The notes below the pieces were generated by a model, which worked only from the letters and a program-made list of their open reading frames with translations, ran no database searches and was not told where the DNA came from. Position numbers and translations under genes: made by a program. A DNA stretch of 64,000 bases, taken from positions 62,001-126,000 of the forward strand of contig NZ_CALIMS010000005.1 of NCBI RefSeq assembly GCF_938045345.1, read 5' to 3'. The stretch is from an uncultured Campylobacter sp. (GTDB lineage: Bacteria; Campylobacterota; Campylobacteria; Campylobacterales; Campylobacteraceae). Shown here one piece after another: positions 8,900 to 17,174 of this stretch (the stretch's first letter is position 1; every line of letters starts with the position of its first letter).

Positions 8900-9535
8900 A
8901 TGAAAAAAGTAGCAATCATCGGAGCAAACGGAAAATCAGGTAGCGCGCTAGTCGCGGAGGCGCTAAGGCAGGGCTATGACGTAACGGGCTTCGCGCGAAA
9001 CAAAGAGTATAAAAACGGCGCCATCAAGCTCGTGCACAAGGACGTTTTTGAGCTTAGCAAAGCCGATTTGGCGGGCTTTGACGTCGTCATCAGCGCGATC
9101 GCTGCATGGACGCCGCAGACCTTCCCGCTTCACGCGAAAATGACGTAGCACATCGCGGAGCTGCTAAGCGGCACGCAGACTAGACTGCTCGTCATCGGCG
9201 GCGCGGGCGTGTTATACACAGACGCTTCGCGCAAGACGCGCCTGATGGATACTCCAAGCTTTCCGACTGAGTATATGGGCGTAGCCGAGGCGACTGCGGC
9301 GAGCTACGAGGTGCTAAAAGCGAGTAAAAATTTGATCTGGACCTACGTGATCCCTGCCGCGGAATACGACGCAAACGCCGCTCGCACAGGCTCATACATC
9401 CTCGGAGGCGATGAGCTGATCCTAAACGGTAAAGGCAAAAGCTACATCGGTTACACAGACCTCGCGCTCGCCGTAATAGACGAGATCAAGGCGTAAAAAT
9501 TTATCGGCAAGCCGTTTACGGCGGTCGGCGAATAA
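8900..9535 (+). pseudogene. NAD(P)-binding dehydrogenase-like gene with two in-frame stops
   Basis: The protein begins KKVAIIGANGKSGSALVAEA, a Rossmann GxxGxxG nucleotide site typical of the NmrA/YwnB-like atypical SDR group. A TAG at 9146-9148 interrupts it after HAKMT, and the same frame continues HIAELLSGTQTRLLVIGGAG and SYIGYTDLALAVIDEI. A second stop, TAA at 9494-9496, is followed in frame by KFIGKPFTAVGE and a final TAA at 9533, a plausible natural C terminus. Nothing is shifted: only single-codon changes are needed to repair it. A close B. subtilis parallel is ywnB beside the Rrf2-type regulator ywnA, matching the Rrf2 gene 1 kb downstream here. Confidence 0.82.
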
Positions 9536-9565
9536 TGTGGCGTTGCCGCGTGTAAATTTTAAACT

Positions 9566-9670
9566 GCGCGACGGACAAAACGTGGACGCAAATTTTAACT
9601 ACGTGGTGGGCAAAACGCGGACAAAAATTTTAACTACGTGGTGGGCAAAACGCGGACAAAAATTTTAACT
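9566..9670. repeat. 35-bp tandem repeat, three copies
   Basis: A 35-base unit beginning ACGTGGTGGGCAAAACGCGG and ending in AAATTTTAACT occurs twice, identically, at 9601-9635 and 9636-9670, and once as a diverged copy at 9566-9600. A fourth copy starts with ACGTGG at 9671 and decays. Downstream (9730-9800) the word GAATTAAAATTTAGAGCTAG also repeats. No coding sense is seen. Confidence 0.85.
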
Positions 9671-9839
9671 ACGTGGCCCGGTAAAATTCTAACGTAAATT
9701 TAAAATTTAGCGAAAAAGTAAGTTAGAGCTTTGAATTAAAATTTAGAGCTAGGACAGAGCCTATATTTGAATTAAAATTTAGAGCTAGAGCGAGCTACGG
9801 CTTGAAATTAAATTTAGTGGCGGAGCCACTCAAGCTAAA

Positions 9840-10310
9840 ATTTAAAATTTAACGGTGACGGTAGCGGCGACCGCACGGTTATTAATGATGGCTGCGATTG
9901 CGTTGCAGAACATCGGTAGCCATTGTATTCGAATAATAGCGGCGATGGCGATAGTAGCGGATTGTATTCACGACAATAGCAGTAGTGATAATGAACGCGG
10001 TAGCGGCTGCAATGATAGTAGGCGACAGCGGCACGGGCGGCGGCATTAGCGGTAGCCGTAATACAGCGGGCGGCAGTGAGAATATAAGCGGCGACTGCAA
10101 TAACAGCCGTAAAGATAATGAGCGATGGTAGCGTAGCGGCAAGCAGCAATAGCGATCTGCTGTAAATATAATGAATGGTAGTAGCGACGGCGACAATGTC
10201 GGTAAAGATAATGTAATGGTGGGCGACTACGGACAGCGGTAGCGGCTGCAACGGTGGCAGTGACGAGGTTGGGATGGTCGCGCTATCGGTATCGGCGGCG
10301 CGCGGCTCGC
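9840..10310. other. Compositionally odd GC/AGC-rich block without gene
   Basis: A 470-base block built from irregular repeats of words such as GGTAGCGGC, AATAGCGGC, GATAGTAGCGG and GATAATG, unlike the AAATTT-type sequence on both sides. GCGGTAGCGGCTGCAA occurs twice, near 9999 and 10236. Plus-strand frames would read as Ser/Gly/Asp/Asn-rich runs broken by many stops; a minus-strand frame (9835-10251) stays open but has no recognisable product. It could be a decayed repeat-protein gene or simple-sequence expansion. Confidence 0.5.
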
Positions 10311-10319
10311 TATGTCGCG

Positions 10320-10546
10320 GATAAAATTTAGGTGCGATTAAAATTAATATATAAATTTTAAAAAATCGACTAGCGGATAAAATTTCGGAACGATTAAAAT
10401 TTAATATCCGAATTTTAGGAAATCATTTAGCGAGTAAAATTTAGACACGATTAAATTTAAGATCAGAATTTTAAGAAAATCGCCTAGCGGATTAAATTTT
10501 AGCGCGATCTGAAATTTAGCGGTCGAGTTTAAGGAAAATTTCGCTT
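10320..10546. repeat. Four diverged 57-bp tandem repeats upstream of the Rrf2 gene
   Basis: Units at about 10320-10375, 10376-10432, 10433-10489 and 10490-10546. Each starts with a form of GATAAAATTT, has a CGATTAAA core, then GAATTTTA, and ends in TAGCG (the last one decays). Length is 56-57 bases throughout. The array ends 35 bases before the Rrf2 regulator start, so it occupies that gene's promoter region; whether it binds protein is unknown. Confidence 0.8.
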
Positions 10547-10581
10547 AAATTCTAAAACTCAGATCCAAATCAAGGAGCGAA

Positions 10582-10992
10582 ATGCAAGTAGGTATAAAAT
10601 TTTCACTCGCGGTTCACATCATGCTTTGCGTCGCGTATTTTCGCGAGGAGAAGGTCACGGGCGATTTCGTCGCCGCAAGCTCGGGGATAAACCCCGCCAT
10701 CGCGCGCAAGCTGATCTCGCAGCTAAAAAATGCAGCCTTGGTGCTCACGACCGCGGGCGTGGGCGGCATCACGCTGGCTCGCGACGCGCGGCTCATCACG
10801 CTTTTAGACATTTACGAGGCGGTGAGCGAGGAGGACGCGATGTTTCGCCTGCACAAAGGCTCGCCTAGCGCCTGCCCCGTGGGCGGCAAGATCGAGGCGG
10901 TACTCGCGCCGCGCTTTGCTCGCATTCAGAATGATTTTAAAAAATCTCTATCCAGCGTGAGCTTGGCGGATCTGCTGAGCGATTTGGGATAG
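10582..10992 (+). CDS. Rrf2-family transcriptional regulator
   Basis: A 136-residue winged-helix DNA-binding protein. The N terminus MQVGIKFSLAVHIMLCVAYF and the recognition region GINPAIARKLISQLKNAALV are typical of Rrf2 proteins. The three-cysteine cluster that holds an Fe-S centre in IscR/NsrR is absent; only one Cys (SACPVGGKIEAVL) remains in that region, as in YwnA-like members, so it may sense thiol or electrophile stress. AAGGAGCG precedes the ATG. It follows the cupin and dehydrogenase genes and is the best local candidate to bind their operators; this is inference. Confidence 0.88.
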   Translation: MQVGIKFSLAVHIMLCVAYFREEKVTGDFVAASSGINPAIARKLISQLKNAALVLTTAGVGGITLARDARLITLLDIYEAVSEEDAMFRLHKGSPSACPVGGKIEAVLAPRFARIQNDFKKSLSSVSLADLLSDLG

Positions 10993-11116
10993 AGCTATTA
11001 AAATTTTAAATACGCATTTATCTTCTAAATTTGCTCAAATTTCAAGGCTTGCGGGCTAAATTTATATAAATTTTACCCGCCCGCCATGTAAAATTTCGAT
11101 TTAATTTGATTTAAGA

Positions 11117-11122
11117 TATAAT
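11117..11122 (+). promoter_or_regulatory. Sigma70 -10 box for the ankyrin-like gene
   Basis: TATAAT lies 28 bases before the TTG start at 11150, in an AT-rich leader (GATATAATCC). Campylobacter promoters typically rely on the -10 box with a poorly conserved -35, which fits. Confidence 0.6.
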
Positions 11123-11149
11123 CCTCCTAATTAATTCTAAGGGGAAATT

Positions 11150-12481
11150 TTGAAATATCTAAAAGCCATATTGCAATTCATTGCAGTTTTTGCTTGCCTT
11201 ATTTTGTATCTATTCGTAAGCGGAAGAGTAGGACTTCATAAATCTCAATCTCACTACACTATTACGATAGGCTCCGATACTACTAAAGAAGCGGGACTTG
11301 ATAAGTATGTAAGCGAAGCGGAGATGCAAAGTTTTGCATTTAGACATTGGGATATAGATTATAATTCAAACCCGAAAAACGTATTTAAAGAACCCGCCAT
11401 AGACGTAGAGCTAAAAAGGCTTTTAAAAAGCAAGCAAACTGATGAAATTTTAAAATTTATGAAAGATAACAATCTAACCGTCGAGCATACTATGCACGGA
11501 GGGGTAACGCCAGTGATGTATTCTAGCTTTTGGAATGATACAAATACCACTCAAGAGCTTATAAAGCTAGGTGCGGATATACATAAAAAAGACGAATACA
11601 AACTATCCGCTATGGCTTATGCGATAGAAAATAATGCTACTAAAACGGTAAGACTGCTTTTAGACAACGGGGTTAAATTTGAAGAGGCGGAGGTCGTTAG
11701 AAATAGGCTGCTTCCGCCGAATTATAACCATATAAAATCCCTACAAATAAGTGACGATGGAAATTTTACGTTGATTTATGAGACCGACTACCCTATGATT
11801 AGTATAGGAGAGCCGAATTATTTCTTTTCATATCTTACGAATACGAATATGTATGAGATAGCAAAGATGGCATTAGAAAGCGGCTACAAGCCATATATTT
11901 GGAAATTTCAAAACTCTACGGTGGGTCTAAGGTACGGAAACGATATCAAGAAGGTCGTGCCTGAGGGAATATTAAATGATAAAGCGGAACCGACGGATGG
12001 ATTTGATATTACCGAATATGATTTTTCATTATATGATACATTTCCGGGCACTCCAAATTACGAACCGATTTTAAAGCTGCTTATGCAGTATAACGTAGGC
12101 GGACAACCGAGTCCGGAATTTCTAAAACGAAAATATGATGATTGCCACAGACGCTATATATATAATTTATGTAGTTATTCTGAAATAAACTACGATGCAA
12201 CTTATTATATACCTAAAAGTGAAATTTCGCTTATAACGACGGTATATCGCAAATATTGCAAAGATAGAAATTCTACATTTAAAGATGTTTATGAATATAC
12301 GAAATTTGCAAGCGAGCTAAATGAAATGGAAGCGGTATCCATCCATATGTATACTATAGATAAAAATGGTCGTAAGCTTGATCAGCCGTATAAAGATAAT
12401 TTAAAAAAGCTAGATAAATATATAGACGATATCTCATCCGATGAGATAAAAAATGCAAGAAAAGAATGTCATCAAAACTAA
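11150..12481 (+). CDS. Membrane-anchored or secreted ankyrin-repeat protein
   Basis: 443 residues. The N terminus MKYLKAILQFIAVFACLILYLFVSG is a signal or anchor segment, so the rest is likely periplasmic. Ankyrin-type repeats are seen around residues 108-180 (GGVTPVMYSSFWND, TQELIKLGADIHKKDE, LSAMAYAIENNATKTVRLLLDNGV). The remaining 260 residues are not recognised and contain several Cys near the end (DDCHRRYIYNLCSY). The start is TTG, chosen because AAGGGG lies 7 bases upstream. The gene is AT-richer than its neighbours, which may mean transfer. Function unknown; ankyrin proteins usually bind other proteins. Confidence 0.75.
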   Translation: MKYLKAILQFIAVFACLILYLFVSGRVGLHKSQSHYTITIGSDTTKEAGLDKYVSEAEMQSFAFRHWDIDYNSNPKNVFKEPAIDVELKRLLKSKQTDEILKFMKDNNLTVEHTMHGGVTPVMYSSFWNDTNTTQELIKLGADIHKKDEYKLSAMAYAIENNATKTVRLLLDNGVKFEEAEVVRNRLLPPNYNHIKSLQISDDGNFTLIYETDYPMISIGEPNYFFSYLTNTNMYEIAKMALESGYKPYIWKFQNSTVGLRYGNDIKKVVPEGILNDKAEPTDGFDITEYDFSLYDTFPGTPNYEPILKLLMQYNVGGQPSPEFLKRKYDDCHRRYIYNLCSYSEINYDATYYIPKSEISLITTVYRKYCKDRNSTFKDVYEYTKFASELNEMEAVSIHMYTIDKNGRKLDQPYKDNLKKLDKYIDDISSDEIKNARKECHQN

Positions 12482-12498
12482 ATATTAAGGAGAATAAA

Positions 12499-12537
12499 AT
12501 GACGGAGCAAGAGTTAAATCAACATACTCAAAGTTAG
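12499..12537 (+). CDS. Possible 12-residue leader or gene remnant
   Basis: An excellent ribosome-binding site (AAGGAG) is followed 6 bases later by ATG and a 12-codon frame encoding MTEQELNQHTQS before TAG. It follows the ankyrin gene by 17 bases. The Gln/Glu/Asn-rich start looks like the beginning of a longer protein lost by truncation. A true micro-peptide cannot be excluded. Confidence 0.3.
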   Translation: MTEQELNQHTQS

Positions 12538-12563
12538 CTTTTTGATATAAAGTCAACCCGCAA

Positions 12564-12593
12564 GCTCGGGCTTAAATTTAAACTAGCCCGAGC
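12564..12593. terminator. Inverted repeat between convergent genes
   Basis: GCTCGGGCT (12564-12572) pairs with AGCCCGAGC (12585-12593) around a 12-base AT loop. It sits between the convergent ankyrin gene and the thiF-like gene, ending 5 bases before the latter's stop. There is no good T-run on either side, so it may be a weak bidirectional terminator or an RNA-stabilising hairpin. Confidence 0.5.
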
Positions 12594-12598
12594 CAAAA

Positions 12599-13264
12599 CT
12601 ACAATTTTATCTTCCTAACTTCCAGCTCGCCGCCAAAAAAGTTCGCGTAGTAAAGCAGGTCTTTTTCGACCTCAAGCCCCGCTAGGTAGCGCAGAGCGAG
12701 GTTCGCCTCAAAGCTCGCCGCAAACATCACGATCGCAGCCGTTATGCCCGCAGGCGTCGCGTTTAGGCTCGGGAAAAATTTAAAATCCGCATTCTGCACG
12801 AAGCAGACTTGGCACTGCCAGCTATCCACCGACGCAAACACCCACGGCACACCTATTTGCTTGGCAAAGGCATCGATCTGCGCGCGCGTGGCGAGATTAT
12901 CGGTAGCGTCCAAAATCAGATCAAATTTCTCGCCCGCGCCTATCGCGCTAGCAAAAAATTCCTCTGCGTGGCTCCTATGCACCTCGACGCTCACGCCGTC
13001 GTAGCGAGCCTCCGTGCGGCTTTTAAAAACGTCCGCTTTAAATTTGCTCTCGTCTTCGAGCGTAAATAAAATTTGCCTGTGGATGTTGTGAAGCGCCACT
13101 GTGTCGAAATCCACGACGCTGATCCGCCCGATACCGCTTGCGCCCAGAGCGTAAGAAAGGCTGCTTCCAAGCCCGCCCGCGCCGATGATTAAGATGCGCT
13201 TATCCGCAAGCGCGCGCTGCGTCTGCTCGCCCCAAAGCTGGATCTGTCTGTGAAAATAGTTCAT
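12599..13264 (-). CDS. ThiF/MoeB/HesA-type adenylyltransferase
   Basis: 221 residues of the E1-like family that adenylates the C terminus of a ubiquitin-like sulfur carrier (ThiS, MoaD or similar). It shows the nucleotide-binding loop ILIIGAGGLGSSLSYALGASGIG, the Asp-containing VVDFDTVALHNIHRQILF and DLILDATDN. The two CxxC zinc motifs of MoeB are missing, so it is a short, zinc-free form. The frame extends upstream, but the ATG at 13264 (MNYFHRQIQLWGEQTQ) is the family start and overlaps the stop of the nitrilase-like gene as ATGA. The partner carrier is not in this window. Confidence 0.87.
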   Translation of the reverse strand: MNYFHRQIQLWGEQTQRALADKRILIIGAGGLGSSLSYALGASGIGRISVVDFDTVALHNIHRQILFTLEDESKFKADVFKSRTEARYDGVSVEVHRSHAEEFFASAIGAGEKFDLILDATDNLATRAQIDAFAKQIGVPWVFASVDSWQCQVCFVQNADFKFFPSLNATPAGITAAIVMFAASFEANLALRYLAGLEVEKDLLYYANFFGGELEVRKIKL

Positions 13265-14433
13265 AAAAGCCCCCTGCCGACTAGATTTTTGCGGAATTTC
13301 CACAGCCCGCGCGCCACAGCGATCTCGTCTGCGTCCACTTCGCACATCAGCACGCCCTCTTCGTTTTTCAGCTCGTTTGCGATCTCACCGCCGGGGGTTA
13401 CGACGAAGCTCTCGCCGTAAAATTTAAATTCGCTCTCGCCGAATTTCGCCTCGCCGATGCGGTTGGCGCGGATGACGTAGAGCGAGTTCGTAAACGCGCG
13501 CATCTTCAAAAGCTCGCGCCAGCGCCCGCCACTTTCGAAGGTCGAGGCGCACGGCACGAGCACGCAACCGATGTTTTTCTGCATAAAATAGCGCCAAAAT
13601 ACGTCAAAATGTGCCTCATAGCCGAAGCAGACGCCGAATTTTACGCCGCCCTCGCTAAAGATCATCGGCGAAATTTTACCGATTTTGCGGCTTTTACGGT
13701 TGGCGAAAAAACCCTCCTCGTCCCAGTGCGGATAATCCATCAGTATATTTTGATCGTAAAATTTCACCTCCGAGGGCGAAAATTTCGCGCAGGATTTCAC
13801 CCAGATGGGCTCGTTTTCGCTCGCGCAAAAGATCTCTTCTTCACTCGCATCTTTTTGGCTTTCGGATTTTAAATTTGAAGCATTCGAATTACTCGGGATT
13901 GAAGCGCTTGAATTTAAACCGTCTGCGGAATTTGCGGCTTTGAAATTTAAAGATTTTGCGCCGCAGGAGCTTAAGCCGCCTTTGGAACTCTGCTCGCTTG
14001 CGGAATTTAAAGCGCCTTTAGAATTTGAACCATCGTTGGAATTTAAAGCGCTCTTAGAATTTAGCTCGCCCTTGCAACCGGGCTTGCTTTTAAGGCTTAA
14101 AGAATTTTCGCTGCCGTGCACGCTCTTTTGAGCCGCGCCGCCGAAGATGCCCGCTTGCCTCAAAATCGCGCCGCTAGCGGCTCTGATTATCGGCGCTACG
14201 ATATGCAGGTCGTATTTGGTAGCCAGCCGCGCCATCAGCTCCTGCTTATGCTCGCTCTGTTCGCACGCGATAGAGCGGGGCATCTTTTTAAGCTCGCTAA
14301 AGAAGGAATTTAGCTCATATTCGCCCAGCAACACGATCCGCGCGCCGTTATCCTTGGCGACCTTCATATAGTAATCGATCCGATTTTCGCTCATCGAAAG
14401 CGTCGGTAGTTGCAAAACGCATACGTTTATCAT
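13261..14433 (-). CDS. Nitrilase-superfamily carbon-nitrogen hydrolase with low-complexity insertion
   Basis: A 390-residue amidase-like enzyme; relatives are normally about 100 residues shorter. Conserved parts: start INVCVLQLPTLSMSENRIDYY, the catalytic Glu in LLGEYELNSFF (about residue 38), and the nucleophile Cys in FGVCFGYEAHFDVFWRY. Between about residues 104 and 208 lies a Ser/Asn/Lys/Gly-rich segment (such as LNSKSALNSNDGSNSKGALN) that has no counterpart in the fold and is coded by repeated GAATTTAAAGC-type DNA. The reading frame is intact. Substrate unknown. C. jejuni has a related gene near guaB. It is translationally coupled to the thiF-like gene. Confidence 0.85.
   Translation of the reverse strand: MINVCVLQLPTLSMSENRIDYYMKVAKDNGARIVLLGEYELNSFFSELKKMPRSIACEQSEHKQELMARLATKYDLHIVAPIIRAASGAILRQAGIFGGAAQKSVHGSENSLSLKSKPGCKGELNSKSALNSNDGSNSKGALNSASEQSSKGGLSSCGAKSLNFKAANSADGLNSSASIPSNSNASNLKSESQKDASEEEIFCASENEPIWVKSCAKFSPSEVKFYDQNILMDYPHWDEEGFFANRKSRKIGKISPMIFSEGGVKFGVCFGYEAHFDVFWRYFMQKNIGCVLVPCASTFESGGRWRELLKMRAFTNSLYVIRANRIGEAKFGESEFKFYGESFVVTPGGEIANELKNEEGVLMCEVDADEIAVARGLWKFRKNLVGRGLL
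13810..14120. repeat. Low-complexity insertion inside the nitrilase-like gene
   Basis: On the plus strand, GAATTTAAA, GGAATTTGCGG and GAATTTAGCTC words recur every 20-35 bases with GC-rich linkers (ten or so copies from 13865 to 14110). The insertion keeps the host frame. The same words fill nearby intergenic DNA. Confidence 0.8.
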
Positions 14434-14442
14434 CGCCGCCTC

Positions 14443-14628
14443 CTAAGCCTGCTCGGGCGCGTTTATTTCGGCGACCTCGAGTTTGGCGTTTTCTAAAATT
14501 TCCTTCGCCTCCTTTAGCAGCGCGACGCCCTGTTTATACAGCTTCACGCTCTCCTCTAGGCTCAGATCTTTGTCGTTGAGGCTTTTTAAAAGCGCGTTAA
14601 TTTTTTCCATTTTTTCCTCAAAACTCAT
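14443..14628 (-). CDS. xseB: Exodeoxyribonuclease VII small subunit
   Basis: A 61-residue helical protein that binds the large subunit XseA to form exonuclease VII, which degrades single-stranded DNA. The sequence MSFEEKMEKINALLKSL, LSLEESVKLYKQGVALL and AKEILENAKLEV matches the family well. It overlaps the metX end by 11 bases and lies 9 bases before the nitrilase-like gene, within the long minus-strand operon. xseA is not in this window. Confidence 0.92.
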   Translation of the reverse strand: MSFEEKMEKINALLKSLNDKDLSLEESVKLYKQGVALLKEAKEILENAKLEVAEINAPEQA

Positions 14629-15724
14629 CCAAAATCCTTTTTATGATGTAATCAAATTTTTCTATCTCGACCAAGAACGCGTCGTGTCCGTAGTCGCTGT
14701 CGATCTGCGCGTAGCTCGTGCGATCCTTTTTCCCTAGATCGCTCATCGCATCGTAAATTTCTTTCATTAGCCCCGGCGGAAAGAGCACGTCGCCTTTGAA
14801 AGAGATGAGGTGTAGGCGCGATCTGATCTGCGCGCAGGCGTTTTTGAGATTACCGTAGTGGCGCGTGCAATCAAATATATTCATCATCTTAGCGATGTAG
14901 AGATAGCACAGCGGATCGAACCTGCGCGCGAAATTTTCGCCGTTGTATTCAAGGTAGCGATCCACCTGAAAGCGTCCGTTAATCTCGTAAAGACCGTCAG
15001 TTTCAACGTAGTTGCGCCCGAATTTATCCTGCATCGAGCTTGGGCTTAAAAAACTTATATGCCCCGCCATGCGCCCCACCGCCATGCCGTCAAGCCCGCG
15101 CTCGGCGATCAGATTTTTATCGTAGTTGCCGTTTTTAAAATTTGGATCGCGCAAGATGGCCTCGGTCGCGATCTTATTAAACGCGATCGCCCAAGGCTGC
15201 GTGGCGTAGGTGCTTGCGAGTACGAAAATTTCATCCGCAAATTCCGGATATTCGATCGCATAGCACAGCGCCTGCATGCCGCCCAGACTGCCGCCGATAA
15301 CGGCGCGGGCGCGGGCGATACCGAGGCGCTTTAAAAGCATCATCTGCGCGCGCACGACGTCTGAAACGACCACTACCGGAAAGCGCAAGCGGTACTCGCG
15401 GCCGCTGCTTTCATCGACGTCGAGCGGGCAGGTGGAGCCGAAAGGCGAAGCCAGGATATTTATGCAGATGACGAAAAATTTCGTCGTATCGACCGCTTTA
15501 TGATCGCCGATGAGCCCGTCCCACCAGCCGGGTTTAACGTCGCCCTCGTAAAGTCCTGCGGCGTGCGCGGAACCCGTTAAGGCGTGGCAGATGACGATAA
15601 CGTTGGATTTGTCCGGATTTAGCTCGCCGTAGGTTTCATAGGCGAGCTTGAAGTTAGAAAAGACGCGACCGCTCTCCAGATAAAGCGGCTCGTCGAAATT
15701 TTGAATTTTGCTTTGAAGGATCAC
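14618..15724 (-). CDS. metX: Homoserine O-acetyltransferase
   Basis: First committed step of methionine synthesis by direct sulfhydrylation: transfers an acyl group (acetyl expected) to homoserine. Alpha/beta-hydrolase fold of 368 residues, with VICHALTGSAHAAG (oxyanion region), the nucleophile in GGSLGGMQALCYAIEYP (Ser about 148) and the His in DSDYGHDAFLVE near the end. The start is GTG at 15724 and overlaps the guaB stop as GTGA. It is co-transcribed with guaB upstream and xseB downstream. Acetyl against succinyl specificity is assumed from the family. Confidence 0.92.
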   Translation of the reverse strand: MILQSKIQNFDEPLYLESGRVFSNFKLAYETYGELNPDKSNVIVICHALTGSAHAAGLYEGDVKPGWWDGLIGDHKAVDTTKFFVICINILASPFGSTCPLDVDESSGREYRLRFPVVVVSDVVRAQMMLLKRLGIARARAVIGGSLGGMQALCYAIEYPEFADEIFVLASTYATQPWAIAFNKIATEAILRDPNFKNGNYDKNLIAERGLDGMAVGRMAGHISFLSPSSMQDKFGRNYVETDGLYEINGRFQVDRYLEYNGENFARRFDPLCYLYIAKMMNIFDCTRHYGNLKNACAQIRSRLHLISFKGDVLFPPGLMKEIYDAMSDLGKKDRTSYAQIDSDYGHDAFLVEIEKFDYIIKRILDEF

Positions 15725-17172
15725 TGATTTACTCGGTAATTCGGCGCTTCCTGCGTGATGATGACGTCGTGGACGTGGCTTTCTTTAAGACCTGCGCTCG
15801 TGATCTCGACGAATTCCGCCTTTTGCTGAAAGGTAGCGATATCCTTGCTGCCGCAGTATCCCATCGAGCTTCGCAAGCCGCCTAGCAGCTGAAAGATCAC
15901 GTCTTTTAGCATGCCCGCGTAAGGCACGCGCCCCTCGACCCCCTCGGGTACGAGCTTTTCTTTTGCGGTGCCGTCTTGAAAGTAGCGATCCGAGCTTCCC
16001 TTCTGCATCGCCGCCAAAGAGCCCATACCGCGGTAGGTTTTGTACTGGCGGCCCTGAAACGTAATGAGCTCGCCCGGAGTTTCGTAGCAGCCCGCAAGCA
16101 GGCTTCCCATCATCACCGAGCTTGCGCCCGCGGCTAGGGCTTTGGCGATGTCGCCCGAGTATTTGATGCCGCCGTCTGCGATGATCGGAATTCCAAATTT
16201 AGCCGCCTCGATCGCGCAATCGTTAATCGCGGTAAATTGCGGCACGCCCACGCCCGCTACGATGCGCGTAGTGCAGATCGAACCCGGGCCGATGCCTACT
16301 TTAATCGCGTCTGCTCCTGCGTTTGCGATATCTTTTATGCTGGCGGGGTTTGCGACGTTTCCGACCACTACGTCCACGTCAAAATTTCGCTTCAGCTCCT
16401 TCAGCGTGTCGATAATACCTTTGGAGTGTCCGTGCGCGGAGTCCATCACAAGCGCATCTACGCCCGCCTTGACGAGAGCTTCGGCTCTTTGCAGATGGCC
16501 TACGCTAATCGCCGCGGCGACGCGAAGGCGGCCGAATTTGTCTTTATTGGCGCTTGGATATTCGATGCGCTTTTTGAGGTCTTTAATCGTAATAAGCCCC
16601 TCTAAGTGGCCGTTTGCGTCGATTATCGGAAGCTTTTCTACCTTATTGTTTCTAAAAATTTTCTCCGCATCATCAAGCGTGCAACCTTTTGGGGCGGTAA
16701 TTAGCGGAGCTTTGGTCATCTTTTCGCCCACAAGCGCGGCGGTGTCGGTTTCAAAGCGCAGATCGCGATTGGTCAAAATCCCAATCAGCACGCTGTTGTC
16801 GTCGATGACGGGAATGCCGCTAATATGGTACTCGCTCATCAGATCGAGAGCGTCTTTGATCGTGGCGTCCGCCTTGATCGAGATAGGATCGATGATGACG
16901 CCGCTTTCGCTCTTTTTTACGCGGCGAACCATCTTGGCTTGCGAGTCCTCGTCCATATTTTTATGGATCACGCCGATGCCGCCGAGGCGTGCCATCATTA
17001 TCGCGGTGCGGTACTCGGTGACTGTATCCATCGCAGCACTCACAAGAGGGGTATTTAGCGTGATATTTTTCGTAAAACTCGTGCTGATATCGACCTCTTT
17101 GGGTAAAATTTCAGAGTATTGCGGTACCAACAAAACATCCTCGAAGGTCAGAGCCTTTTTGACGATCTTCAT
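15721..17172 (-). CDS. guaB: Inosine-5'-monophosphate dehydrogenase
   Basis: Oxidises IMP to XMP with NAD, the rate-limiting step to GMP. 483 residues: TIM barrel starting [18 protein letters not shown], two CBS domains inserted at about residues 93-205 ([43 protein letters not shown]), and the catalytic loop [17 protein letters not shown] with the nucleophilic Cys. The flap region ([20 protein letters not shown]) follows. It lies 2 bases after gatA and overlaps metX, all in one operon. Confidence 0.97.
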   Translation of the reverse strand: MKIVKKALTFEDVLLVPQYSEILPKEVDISTSFTKNITLNTPLVSAAMDTVTEYRTAIMMARLGGIGVIHKNMDEDSQAKMVRRVKKSESGVIIDPISIKADATIKDALDLMSEYHISGIPVIDDNSVLIGILTNRDLRFETDTAALVGEKMTKAPLITAPKGCTLDDAEKIFRNNKVEKLPIIDANGHLEGLITIKDLKKRIEYPSANKDKFGRLRVAAAISVGHLQRAEALVKAGVDALVMDSAHGHSKGIIDTLKELKRNFDVDVVVGNVANPASIKDIANAGADAIKVGIGPGSICTTRIVAGVGVPQFTAINDCAIEAAKFGIPIIADGGIKYSGDIAKALAAGASSVMMGSLLAGCYETPGELITFQGRQYKTYRGMGSLAAMQKGSSDRYFQDGTAKEKLVPEGVEGRVPYAGMLKDVIFQLLGGLRSSMGYCGSKDIATFQQKAEFVEITSAGLKESHVHDVIITQEAPNYRVNQ

Positions 17173-17174
17173 AC

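Noticed and set aside
8900..9535. Stop-codon reassignment (TAG/TAA read as amino acid)
   Set aside because: All other genes in the window end normally at TAA, TAG or TGA, so two nonsense mutations are simpler.
9835..10251. A 138-codon minus-strand frame rich in Tyr, Leu and Ala
   Set aside because: Lies on the simple-sequence block; composition is repetitive, with no motif or binding site. A second overlapping frame is equally open, as expected for repeats.
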